From positions 1 through 15,352 of the forward strand of contig JASWJB010000574.1 in the NCBI GenBank assembly GCA_032433595.1: a stretch of DNA of 15,352 nt, read 5' to 3'. The notes beneath the pieces are model-generated. The model saw only the letters and a list, made by a program, of their open reading frames with translations, was not told the DNA's origin and searched no databases. This DNA is from Conoideocrella luteorostrata (lineage: Eukaryota; Ascomycota; Sordariomycetes; Hypocreales; Clavicipitaceae). Made by a program: the position numbers and the translations under genes. Positions 7,360 to 15,352 of the stretch are shown here, in pieces (within the stretch, counting starts at the first letter, position 1; every line of letters begins with the position of its first letter).

Positions 7360-10300
7360 ATGGATTCTTCGCAAGAACAACAATCACAGATCTCGCAGGA
7401 GCCACTACCTCTGCACACTCCTATCCCGCAGTCGGCATCGGTGCCACTTCGTACCGCCAGCAGCACGCCAGTATCGTCACCAGGCCTCTTCAGTCCGACT
7501 ACCTCACGACAGAACCTCACACTTCCTTACACTTCACTCTCGGAATGCAATACGCCTGCTCCAGCTGGCCATAGTCCATTTCTGCACCCATTGCAGACCC
7601 ATAGAGTCAGAGAGTAAGTTAACAGACGTTCTCGGTGTTTTTTTTGCCAACACCACGATGCCACCCCGCCCTTTTGATTATTATCATCCGCCCCCCCCCT
7701 CCTCCCCACCAGCGCCACTGCATGGCACGGATGCAAGTTTGCGCAACAAACATTCACGAAATTTCGTCATTCCGTTTTGTCCCGTCGTTTTCTTGACAAG
7801 AATTCCAATTGCTTACATGTCCATAGAACCCACAAAGCCCTCATCGATTCTGATAACATCAACGGTCGCAAGACAATCAACCAATATGAAGTCATCGAGG
7901 AGATTGGCCGTGGCATGCACGGTAAGGTGAAACTCGCTCGAAACCTCGAAACCGGCGATAATGTGGCCATCAAAATCATTCCCCGATTTTCGAAGAAAAG
8001 ACGACTTGGAAAGGTCATGGCCTTATCTCCACAAGACAAGACCAAGAAAGAAATTGCCATTCTTAAGAAAATCCGGCATGATAACGTCGTCGCCCTTCTC
8101 GAAGTCATCGACGATCCGGAACTCAAGAAGATCTACATGGTCCTCGAACACGTTGAGCTTGGTGAAATCGTCTGGCGAAAGAAGGGCTTACCACATATTT
8201 GCCAATATGAACGCAAACGTGTTGAACGAGAGATGGGCGGCGATGCTCCCAATGTAGAGGAACAATACAACCAGCTTCTCGAACGCAGACAAGCAATCAA
8301 GGAACTTAAAAGGGCTAAGATGGCACAAAACTTTGCTGGGCCTTCTGACTATTGGAGCGTCGAGCATGGTGCCGCGGATGAGGGTAGCAGCGTCGGTCAT
8401 TGGTCCCGCGTCTCCTCCCACGACAACTTTGCTATTTCGGATAGCCCTTCATCACTATCAGGATCACGGCGATCATCTGCCGCTCCGTCCCAAGCACTAT
8501 CTATCGCCTCGACCAGCTTAATGCCATCCGACTTGGCCGAGGACATCTCTTGGACGGATGATATGGAGACGCCAGGCCCTCTTACTTCTAATCCTGGGTC
8601 TATGACGGCTCTCGACGGCTTCATGTACGGATCTTATGCCGACGGGGAGACTCGGGACCGATTCCGAGAACGATCCCCGAGTATGGCTGACTCCATCATT
8701 TCTCACATGTCATCTGTCGACTATAACCCTTACGCACACGATCCTTTTTCGGAAGATTACTCCTTTGTTCCGTGTTTCACATTTGAGCAAGCTCGGTCTA
8801 CTTTCCGTGACACCGTCCTGGGTTTAGAATATCTACACTACCAAGGTGTTGTCCATCGCGACATCAAGCCGGCTAACCTTCTATGGACTAGAGAGCACCG
8901 GGTCAAGATTTCTGACTTTGGGGTCTCGTACTTTGGTCGACCAATCCGCGATGGTGAACCCGACGACACGGTGTCTGAATCAGAAGCCAAGGACTTTGAC
9001 GATGATCTGGAGCTGGCCAAGACCGTGGGCACGCCAGCCTTTTTCGCGCCCGAGTTGTGTTACACGGATTTGGACAGCGGACTCCAACCTAAAGTGTCAG
9101 AACAGATCGATGTTTGGTCGCTTGGTGTGACCTTATACTGCCTTATTTTTGCCCGCATACCATTCCTCGCCGAGGACGAGTTCCGGATGTTTCGGAAGAT
9201 TGCGACAGAGGAGGTTCATATTCCTCGCCGTCGCCTAAAACCCGTTGACCCGTCAACATCTCCGGCGGAGCATTCTCTTTACAAGCGACAGAACGCACAT
9301 CCTTACCGAGATGACAACGACTTGGAATACGAAGAAGTAGATAATCTGTTGTATGACCTGCTTCGACAAATGTTGATTAAGAACCCCGAAAAACGTATTC
9401 GCCTGAGAGACCTCAAACGACACCCATGGGTCGTTCAAGGCATCCCCAATGTGGTTGGATGGCTTGATGACACTGACCCAGCACGTCCATCTCAGGGCAG
9501 AAAGATTCAGGTTGATGAGAAGGAAATGTCATATGCTGTCGTTCCTCTTACCTTTTTGGAACGTGCCCGGTCGGTCATGAAGAAGGCTGTAGGCAAGGTA
9601 ATGCACCCTTTGGTAGTAGAACGAAGCGATAGCAAGTCAAGACGGCGGGCCACGAGCAGCGCTGCAAGTTCGGTCGGGGAAAATCTTTATAAGCATGCCG
9701 GTGCATCCATTCACTCCAGCTTTGAACGTCGCCCCAGTCTTCGCGGCGAGGATTATTTCGGTGATTCTGGCAGAGATATCCCAGCTCGTGGTTCAAGCCA
9801 GCCTCAGACGACAGCCACCTCTACTACGACGACTGTCCACGCTGACGGTTCATCTTCATCCTACGATCCTTTGGCCACAGTTCTACGACCAATGGACGGA
9901 CCTCGGGACCTATGGGGCCCTCCTGGAAGCAACAACCAGAGTAACAATATTACAAACCATCATAACACTGAGTTCTCAGCTGCTACAGCTTGCTCTCACC
10001 GATTCCAGCGTCATATTAAACATAATAGGATGCCACCGCAATTTTTGCAGCTCGCCCCGGCGCTTCCACAAACACGGTCCACTCCTGTGACACCTCAGTC
10101 AGATGTCCACCCGCGCATCCAGCGGGAAGGCAGCCGAGCGTCGCGGGCTTTGGAGTCTCAGAGCGAAGATAATTCTCGGTCCGCATCTATCGAACGCGGC
10201 CTTTTCATGAGTTCAGATAAGCGTTCTCAAGGTTCCTCGTCCGTCTCGGCCGCTGTAGCCAGAGCGACTATATCAGAGCCCCATCGCCATTCCGGACCTA

Positions 10301-11325
10301 TGAGATCTTTGGATCTGGGCAGGGGAAGTCGGGGATATAACACTTCCTCACCGCTGTCTTCGTCTCCCCAGCCCATCTCTGCAACATATCAACACGGACA
10401 GCCTCGTTCTGACCCAAACCTACAATATCGACACGAATCTACAGGTGGCTTTTACTTTCAACCTCTGACCCCAGCAACTAGTCCCAGTGCTGCTGCCAGA
10501 ATAGCATCGTACGAGGATGGCAGTCTCGGTGCAAATACAAAGAGTTTGGCCTGCGACCGAGATTCTCGTGACATTGAAAAAGAGGATGGGTCGATGACTG
10601 CCTATGAAGTACTGTCGCCTGCCACGGTCGAGCCGGCACACATTCCCTGCCCACCTTCTCCTCCCTCTGCCGATGCGAGGAACTGGCACGACGACAAGAC
10701 CCCGTCGCGAGGAAATACTATAACGACAACACAATCATCCAGCATGGAGTCGATGGACGGTATGGGAACACCCCTGACAAGCCCGAGTGACACGACTAGC
10801 CCTGCCAATGCGGAATCCGCCAAGATCACATCTGATCCGCTTCTCGTGTTTCAATCGGACCCGTCACTACCTGCGTTACTGAGTGGTGCTAGCTCTGTGT
10901 CTGCTGACATGGAAGCGGAACTTCTAGGTCGGCCTGGCGTTGTCCCAGGGCAATCATCACGCCATGAAGGCTCCTCTGAGGCAGTGACACCGCCTGCATT
11001 TGAGAAGGAGCCGGCCATAAGCCCCATGTTCGAACATCCCCCTACCATGGAAAGCGATTCATTGCGTCTACATCTTGAGCATGACAGAGCCCACGCTTCC
11101 GAGGATGTCAATTCATCCACGTCTCATGTGGATGAAGACGATGACAGCGACGAGGGCATCTTCCTCATAGCCAAGTCGAAGAAAAAGACGTCACCAACAA
11201 GCGCATCACATTCCCGGCCATATGAAACGAAGCGACGAGACACAAGTGCAAGCACGGCCAGCAATGAAACGGCCAAGAAGGTGTCCGTCCATAGCGATGA
11301 TGCAACGATACGGACAGAACCATGA
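7360..11325 (+). CDS. SAK1: SAK1/Ssp1/CaMKK-type serine/threonine protein kinase (Snf1/AMPK-activating kinase)
   Basis: Two exons (7360-7613, 7827-11325) encode 1,250 aa. The kinase domain spans roughly residues 105-619: glycine loop GRGMHG 112-117, catalytic lysine in VAIK K134, helix-C Glu160, HRDIKPAN with Asp430, DFG 448-450, activation segment KTVGTP with Thr484 and Thr487, APE 492-494. A Ser-rich insert (about 213-395) splits the domain between the hinge and the FTFEQ helix; I recall similar inserts in fungal orthologues. The C-terminal half is Ser/Pro/Thr-rich and looks disordered. An acidic-to-basic segment (DEDDDSDEGIF then KSKKK, 1187-1205) lies near the end. Family members phosphorylate the activation loop of Snf1/AMPK in glucose and energy-stress signalling. 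I chose ATG 7360 because it has A at -3 and G at +4 and is the first in-frame ATG; the frame stays open upstream to 7183 but without ATG. The fungal name SakA usually means a different (Hog1-type) kinase. Confidence 0.93.
7614..7826 (+). other. SAK1: Intron of the SAK1-type gene (213 bp)
   Basis: Donor GTAAGT at 7614, acceptor CATAG ending at 7826, possible branch site GCTTAC about 12-17 bases upstream. It interrupts a Glu codon in phase 2. Removing it joins LHPLQTHRVRE to THKALIDSDN, a continuous stretch typical of the family just before the kinase domain. The frame of exon 1 hits a stop at 7615 if unspliced. The intron is C- and T-rich, with a nine-C run near 7691. Confidence 0.9.
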
Positions 11326-12510
11326 ATGGAGGGCTGGCATTCGGCCCGGCCACTCCCCAAGTTACACAGCGTCATTAGACGAAGGATTTCTATGAGATCA
11401 TTTGATGCCTTTCTAAAGGCCGAAGATACTTGATACCCTGACTTAGATCACAAGATTTTGTTCTTTCTGAATATCCTGGACGCTAGAGCATCCAGCATAG
11501 ATGGGCCTTGCGGCCCTCAATTCTCTTTCCTTTTTGTTCTATTCCCTTTTCATCCTTGCAGCATTATGTGCATACGGCATGACTCAAGACTGAATATGGA
11601 CACGTTACACGAGCCGCATAGCGACGTGCCCGTGATCAATCATGCAATGCGACAAAGACGAGGTTACGCGTCGAGTTTTGTTGGTATGCTCCCAACTTGT
11701 TTGAAGCAGTGATAGCATGGTTTTGCAGAAGTTGCAACTGGGCTTGCAAATGCATGGATTGGAACGGCGTCAATTTTTGTTTTAGCTTCATTTTCTTCTT
11801 CAACTCTTCTGGCAGGATCTAACAAGCCTGCGTGCTACATTAGAATGATGTATGGCGATATAATTCGATGGAGGTTTAACCTTGCTTGCTTTTTGGGGGT
11901 TCTCGAGCTGGATTGAATACTTAATTTTGAGAGAATTGGGACAAGGGCTAAACCGCCATCCCCCTCCCGCCTCCCGCCTCCCCACTCATTATTATTTGTT
12001 TAGCAGGATCTTCCAACGTTGCATGGTTCAATGGTGTCTTTGCATTTAATTAGATACTTTGGGGAGGCCAGCTGTGAATGAGAGATGACTGAATGAGCCC
12101 TCATTTTAAAATGGTATGAGGGCGGCCTGTTGTGGATGCATAGTCTGTATCTGGTTGATTGATGGACGCACGCGCTCGACAAGAAGCTGCAGTCCAGTGT
12201 ATGTGGCGTGGCTTACAATATGGCTTTTTGTAGTTTATTCCGAATTGAATACACAATGTATCAATGATGTTGTGGCTATTACTGTTGATACATGCTATTT
12301 TCTTCCAAATATGGTCGTGTAGGTATCCGGTGGGCGAACACGAACAGTGACGGAAAGAGAACGAGTCTGACGGTAACGAGGACCATCGGCCGAGGCCACC
12401 TTTCTTGTCTGAGTAACCTGTCCAAGTCACATGGTCAGACTAAAATAGAAACATGCATCACCACCACCCTTGCTAGAGATAGGTCGCGATGTATTAAGCA
12501 AGCTCCTTTA
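11326..12510. other. Convergent intergenic region (3' ends of SAK1-type gene and ALG2)
   Basis: No recognisable gene. Short frames (60 to 110 codons) overlap in several frames and show no domain. The T-rich sequence and the facing gene ends fit two 3' untranslated regions and their terminators. On the minus strand AATACA near 12491-12496, just after the ALG2 stop, could serve as a poly(A) signal. No exact copy of the TACGGAGTA motif occurs here. Confidence 0.6.
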
Positions 12511-14162
12511 TTACATATAATACACGACTAATGCCGCTGACAAGGCGCTAAAGCCCAAAAACGTCCCAAAAATAACAGAGTTCAACAGCATATTAAACGC
12601 GGGCGTTGACCTTTTCATATCTACAATCTCGTCGACGCTCTCATCTAGCGTCTGTGCCATTTTATCACGTCCAAATAACCGCTTCACTCGCTCTTCTCCG
12701 GCCGCACCCATCATAGCCACTTCCTTATCTGACATATTCAAGCTTCGCCGCATAACGTCAGACCAGGCTTTCACATCGTCGGGATCGCGTAACCAACCGG
12801 TTATGGAATCGGCTATGGTTTCGACAGGGCCTCCAGTATTTGCTGCCAGGACGGGTAAATGGGCGAGCATGGCTTCGAGAGGGACGATTCCAAAGTGTTC
12901 GTTTGTGGGGGTGTAGACGAGGAGGTGTGAGGTGTGGAGGAGAGAGGATTTGAGGGCATTGGGGACGGAGAGGAGGAAGAGAACTTGCGTGGAGGGTGGG
13001 ATGGAAGTTAGCGAAGAGAGAGCGGAAAGGGCTGTGGGAGTGACGGTGTGGTGTTTGAGAGATAGGGAGGTGGTGAGGCTTTGAAGGGAGGCGTGGTATT
13101 GAACGTTTTCGGAGACACGGGGGTCATATCCACCTAGACGAACAGATTAGATGTGATTTCCCTAATTATATTGGCTTGGCTAGAGAAGCTAGCAGAGAGA
13201 AAAGAAAGGGGGGCGGGAGAAAAGGTATTCGGTGTTTTCGTGGAGGAGCGTACCAGCCAAGACAAGACGAACACCCTCGCGCTCTTTCTCGGGAATCTGC
13301 GCAAACGCTTTGATTGCCAATCCAATGTCCTTTTTCTTCTCAAACCGATTGATACTTAGAATCAATTTCTTGGCATCTCCTTTGATATTCTCTCTGCCTT
13401 CCTCCGTCTTATTATTGTCGACGGCTGTATCGACACACGGATACACCACCTTGGTGACGACCCTGCTCGCCAGCCCGGGCCAGGTTCTCGCCACAATGGT
13501 CTTTGTAAAGTTGGAGTTCACAGCCACGGCATGCGCAAAGCCCATGCTCCATTCCTCGACCCAATCAAAGGGTATGCGATACAGCCGCTTCACCAGTGAC
13601 TGCCTGCCCCGCGCGAGCAACAAGTCCGGGAAATGGCAGTAGAACAGGATGGGCACTTTCGGAGCGAGGTACTGCATGAGCGGCAAGCCAGCGGAAAGCT
13701 GGTCGACGATGAAGGCGCGTGGCTGGAGGGCAGCGAGCTCGCCGGTAAGGGATATGGCCAGGAGGAGATGGATGTGGCGGAGGATGGCACACAGGATGGT
13801 GAGTCGCGAGAGGATGGACATGGGGATGAGAGAGTTGCCGCGGACGCGGACGTCGAGGGTACCTAGGGGTTTGGGGCTACATTAGCATTTCAATCCTTTT
13901 GTCATACAGCATGGCGGAGGAGTAGAATAGAGAAGAATGGCGTGGGTAGGCGGGTGGGTGTACCATTGCGGCACTCGTCAAAGCAGTGTTTCGGATCGCA
14001 GTGGTTCGTGAAGATGACGACTTTGTGGCCGCGGGATTGGAGGCCGACGGCGGCGTCGACGACGAGGCGTTCCGCGCCGCCGATGCCGAGATCGGGGTGG
14101 AAGAAGACGATTGCGTTGCGGGCGGTGCCGAGGGACGGCGGGTCGGGGAGGTTGAGGGTCAT
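12511..14162 (-). CDS. ALG2: ALG2, alpha-1,3/1,6-mannosyltransferase of lipid-linked oligosaccharide synthesis
   Basis: Three exons (14162-13964, 13862-13254, 13133-12511) encode 476 aa, the usual ALG2 length. ALG2 adds the second and third mannoses (alpha-1,3 then alpha-1,6, from GDP-mannose) to Man1GlcNAc2-PP-dolichol on the cytosolic face of the ER, and is essential in yeast. Visible GT-B/GT4 features: [13 protein letters not shown] (22-34) at the N-terminus, [10 protein letters not shown] (140-149), VNSNFT around 181-186, the start of the nucleotide-sugar half [11 protein letters not shown] (about 235-245), [16 protein letters not shown] across the second intron (268-283), EX7E with Glu348 and Glu356, and NTGGPVET (368-375). 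The last 30 residues are hydrophobic, as expected for ER attachment; another hydrophobic stretch lies at about 83-104. The start ATG has A at -3. Both introns are needed for the reading frame and restore family motifs exactly. All key residues appear intact. Confidence 0.95.
13134..13253 (-). other. ALG2: ALG2 intron 2 (120 bp)
   Basis: On the minus strand the donor is GTACGC from 13253 and the acceptor is TCTAG ending at 13134. It splits a Gly codon (G|GT, phase 1). Splicing joins RLVLAG to [10 protein letters not shown], matching the family. Unspliced, the frame runs into sequence unlike ALG2. Confidence 0.92.
13863..13963 (-). other. ALG2: ALG2 intron 1 (101 bp)
   Basis: On the minus strand the donor is GTACAC from 13963 and the acceptor is CCTAG ending at 13863; a TGCTAAT branch-like site lies about 20 bases upstream. 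It splits a Gly codon in phase 1. Splicing joins DECRNG to [10 protein letters not shown], the expected family sequence. The five bases GGTAC occur at both exon-intron borders. Confidence 0.92.
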
Positions 14163-14618
14163 GATGGCGTGGTGTTGTGTGGGTGGTGAGGTTGGAGAGG
14201 ACAGATGGAGGCAGATGGTGAAGCTGGTGAAGCTGGTGGGGTGAAGATTCGCGTGGTGTGCAGGGGTGTAGCTAGGCTTGGCTGGTGCGTGCCTGTCTGG
14301 GAAGGTGGGGCAGGCAGCGGCGTCATTTTCTACCAGGCAAAAGCTGCTCCGTGCTCGGTTAATATTAGTTTGTTGGATGATGGCAGAGAATTTAAAAGAG
14401 AGCCGGGTGGCTTCACGATGGCCGATTCAAGGCAGGCCAGCAGACGGACGAGTGTGCCACCATCTTGATATTAATATTGGGAGGCTCGAGGTGTCGGCGA
14501 CTGACGGTGTGACACGGTAGGAGACCAACTACATGCACTCACTAACTAGCTACTAAGGTTGGTTGGCTGGCTACTGCGTGCAGAATGCAGCATGTCGCAT
14601 AAAGTTTACTAGGATATA

Positions 14619-14690
14619 TACGGAGCACCTGCTGGCGAAGAGGATGCCTGAAGGTATGCAGGAACTTTATGCCTCTCCCTGTGCTCCGTA
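14619..14690. repeat. 10-bp inverted repeat (TACGGAGCAC ... GTGCTCCGTA)
   Basis: The arms at 14619-14628 and 14681-14690 are perfect inverted complements with a 52-base spacer. The arms are the TACGGAGTA motif with T changed to C, plus one further matching base. This is the only strong motif pair in the right half of the window. Confidence 0.55.
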
Positions 14691-14895
14691 AGGCCCCTCG
14701 AGATGATGGAATACAGAGCATCGCCGGCCAGATTATTCTATCTGCCCGCATTCTCACCCCTCCCCCCCCCTTCGCAGTGACTACTCCTCCGTGCCTGCTC
14801 CAACTCTGGCATGTGCGTGCCGTAACCGCCCCACCAGCTCGACGTCCGAACCGGGGAAGCGGGTCGTTATCACAAGCCGAGGCTTCGACAAGAGC

Positions 14896-14957
14896 ATGTA
14901 TATCTCAACTCCAACCTCCAACTCAATCTTCTCTTCGCCTCCGACTCACCAAAACAA

Positions 14958-15002
<45 letters not shown>

Positions 15003-15252
15003 CCGTCCCGAAAATGTCAACACCTCTCTTCACCGTCCCTATCCCCCCTTGCGGCGCCCACCCCGGCGGCGCCATCACCTGCACGGAGCCCAAACCCGCA
15101 GTCTACCTCCTCACCTTCGTCTCACCACCGGACAACCGCCTCACCACGCCCTTCTGCCGCGCGCTCCTCCAGGCCCTAGACATCATCGAGTTTGGAGGCT
15201 ACACCCCCGGCGTGGTCATTACCACAAGCGGGATCCCCAAGTTCTACTCTAA
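14896..15252 (+). other. Overlapping upstream reading frame through the CAG tract (poly-Ala frame)
   Basis: An ATG at 14896 with A at -3 opens a frame (MYISTPTSNS...) that reads the CAG tract as poly-Ala and ends at 15252, 239 bases inside the downstream coding region and out of frame with it. If present in the mRNA it would interfere with initiation at 15014. More likely transcription starts downstream of it or the leader is spliced. I do not consider it a protein gene. Confidence 0.3.
14960..15001 (+). repeat. (CAG)14 trinucleotide repeat
   Basis: Fourteen perfect CAG units end 12 bases before the ATG at 15014. The tract is in frame with that ATG, with no stop between, and would read as poly-Gln if translation began upstream. 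I find no in-frame ATG back to at least 14801, so it is most simply a leader repeat. Confidence 0.9.
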
Positions 15253-15352
15253 CGGGCTGGACCTGGAGCATGCCATCAACACAGACGGGTTCTGGCAGCT
15301 CTTCTACGATGTGTGGGCTCGATTTCTAACGTACGCATCATTTAACCCCCCC
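15014..15352 (+). CDS. Enoyl-CoA hydratase/isomerase (crotonase) family protein, 5' end only
   Basis: The first exon (15014 to about 15330) gives 105 codons and two bases. The protein starts MSTPLFTVPI and shows crotonase features: SPPDNRLTTPF (37-47), the position of the family's first active-site strand, and KFYSNGLDL (76-84), equivalent to the FSxGxDL loop that forms half of the oxyanion hole. Such proteins act on acyl-CoA double bonds (hydration or Delta3-Delta2 isomerisation), often in peroxisomes or mitochondria; the specific reaction and targeting are not visible because the C-terminus is missing. The coding sequence very probably breaks at a GTACGC donor at 15331, since RFLT would then join the next exon in phase 2; reading on gives YASFNPP, unlike what I recall of the family at this point. 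The ATG at 15014 is the first in frame and gives the expected N-terminus. The gene is cut by the window edge, not visibly damaged. Confidence 0.85.
   Translation, partial: MSTPLFTVPIPPCGAHPGGAITCTEPKPAVYLLTFVSPPDNRLTTPFCRALLQALDIIEFGGYTPGVVITTSGIPKFYSNGLDLEHAINTDGFWQLFYDVWARFLTYASFNPP

Larger units (their letters stand above)
14163..15013. promoter_or_regulatory. Divergent promoter region between ALG2 and the crotonase-family gene
   Basis: This 851-bp spacer must hold the promoters of both divergent genes. Visible elements are a short direct repeat near 14217-14236 (TGGTGAAGC twice), a TATATA run at 14615-14620, a 10-bp inverted repeat of the dispersed motif type (14619-14628 and 14681-14690), a nine-C run at 14762-14770 and the (CAG)14 tract next to the right-hand gene. 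I cannot place either transcription start. Confidence 0.5.

Noticed and set aside
11458..11712. 84-codon plus-strand frame downstream of the kinase stop
   Set aside because: It lies where the kinase 3' untranslated region is expected, and has no family resemblance or sensible promoter.
13902..13963. Continuation of ALG2 exon 1 past 13964
   Set aside because: The read-through ([10 protein letters not shown]...) matches no ALG2 sequence and stops soon; splicing at 13963/13863 restores the family sequence.

Overview
The window looks like nuclear DNA of a filamentous ascomycete, most likely a Sordariomycete of the Hypocreales type. The reasons are short GT-AG introns, pyrimidine-rich leaders, mixed-strand single genes with their own promoters, and protein sequences typical of fungal SAK1-type kinase, ALG2 and crotonase-family genes. 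I cannot name the species from sequence alone.

Layout: bases 1 to about 6,800 are gene-poor. I recognise no protein there except a doubtful partial reading frame leaving the left edge on the minus strand. The striking content is a dispersed 9-bp motif, TACGGAGTA / TACTCCGTA. I count 14 exact copies between 646 and 5843 plus many one-mismatch copies, and none in the two complete coding regions. Some copies combine into a 16-bp perfect palindrome or overlapping 7-bp tandems.

From about 6,800 to 11,325 lies a SAK1/Ssp1/CaMKK-type protein kinase gene (plus strand, two exons, 1,250 aa). It has a leader almost free of ATG apart from one four-codon uORF. A 1.2 kb convergent intergenic region follows. 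ALG2 (minus strand, 14162 to 12511, three exons, 476 aa) encodes the early mannosyltransferase of N-glycan precursor assembly. An 851-bp divergent spacer separates ALG2 from the 5' end of an enoyl-CoA hydratase/isomerase family gene (plus strand, from 15014). That gene runs off the right edge, probably just inside its first intron, and has a (CAG)14 tract 12 bases before its ATG.

The three recognised genes are housekeeping or metabolic-control genes: energy-stress signalling, N-glycosylation, and fatty-acid or acyl-CoA metabolism. They are not an operon, and nothing in the sequence shows they work as one system. I see no transposase, reverse transcriptase, CRISPR array, tRNA, rRNA or secondary-metabolite cluster. 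The points most worth a second look are the repeat motif, the leader elements of the kinase and crotonase genes, and two unexplained open frames in the gene-poor part.
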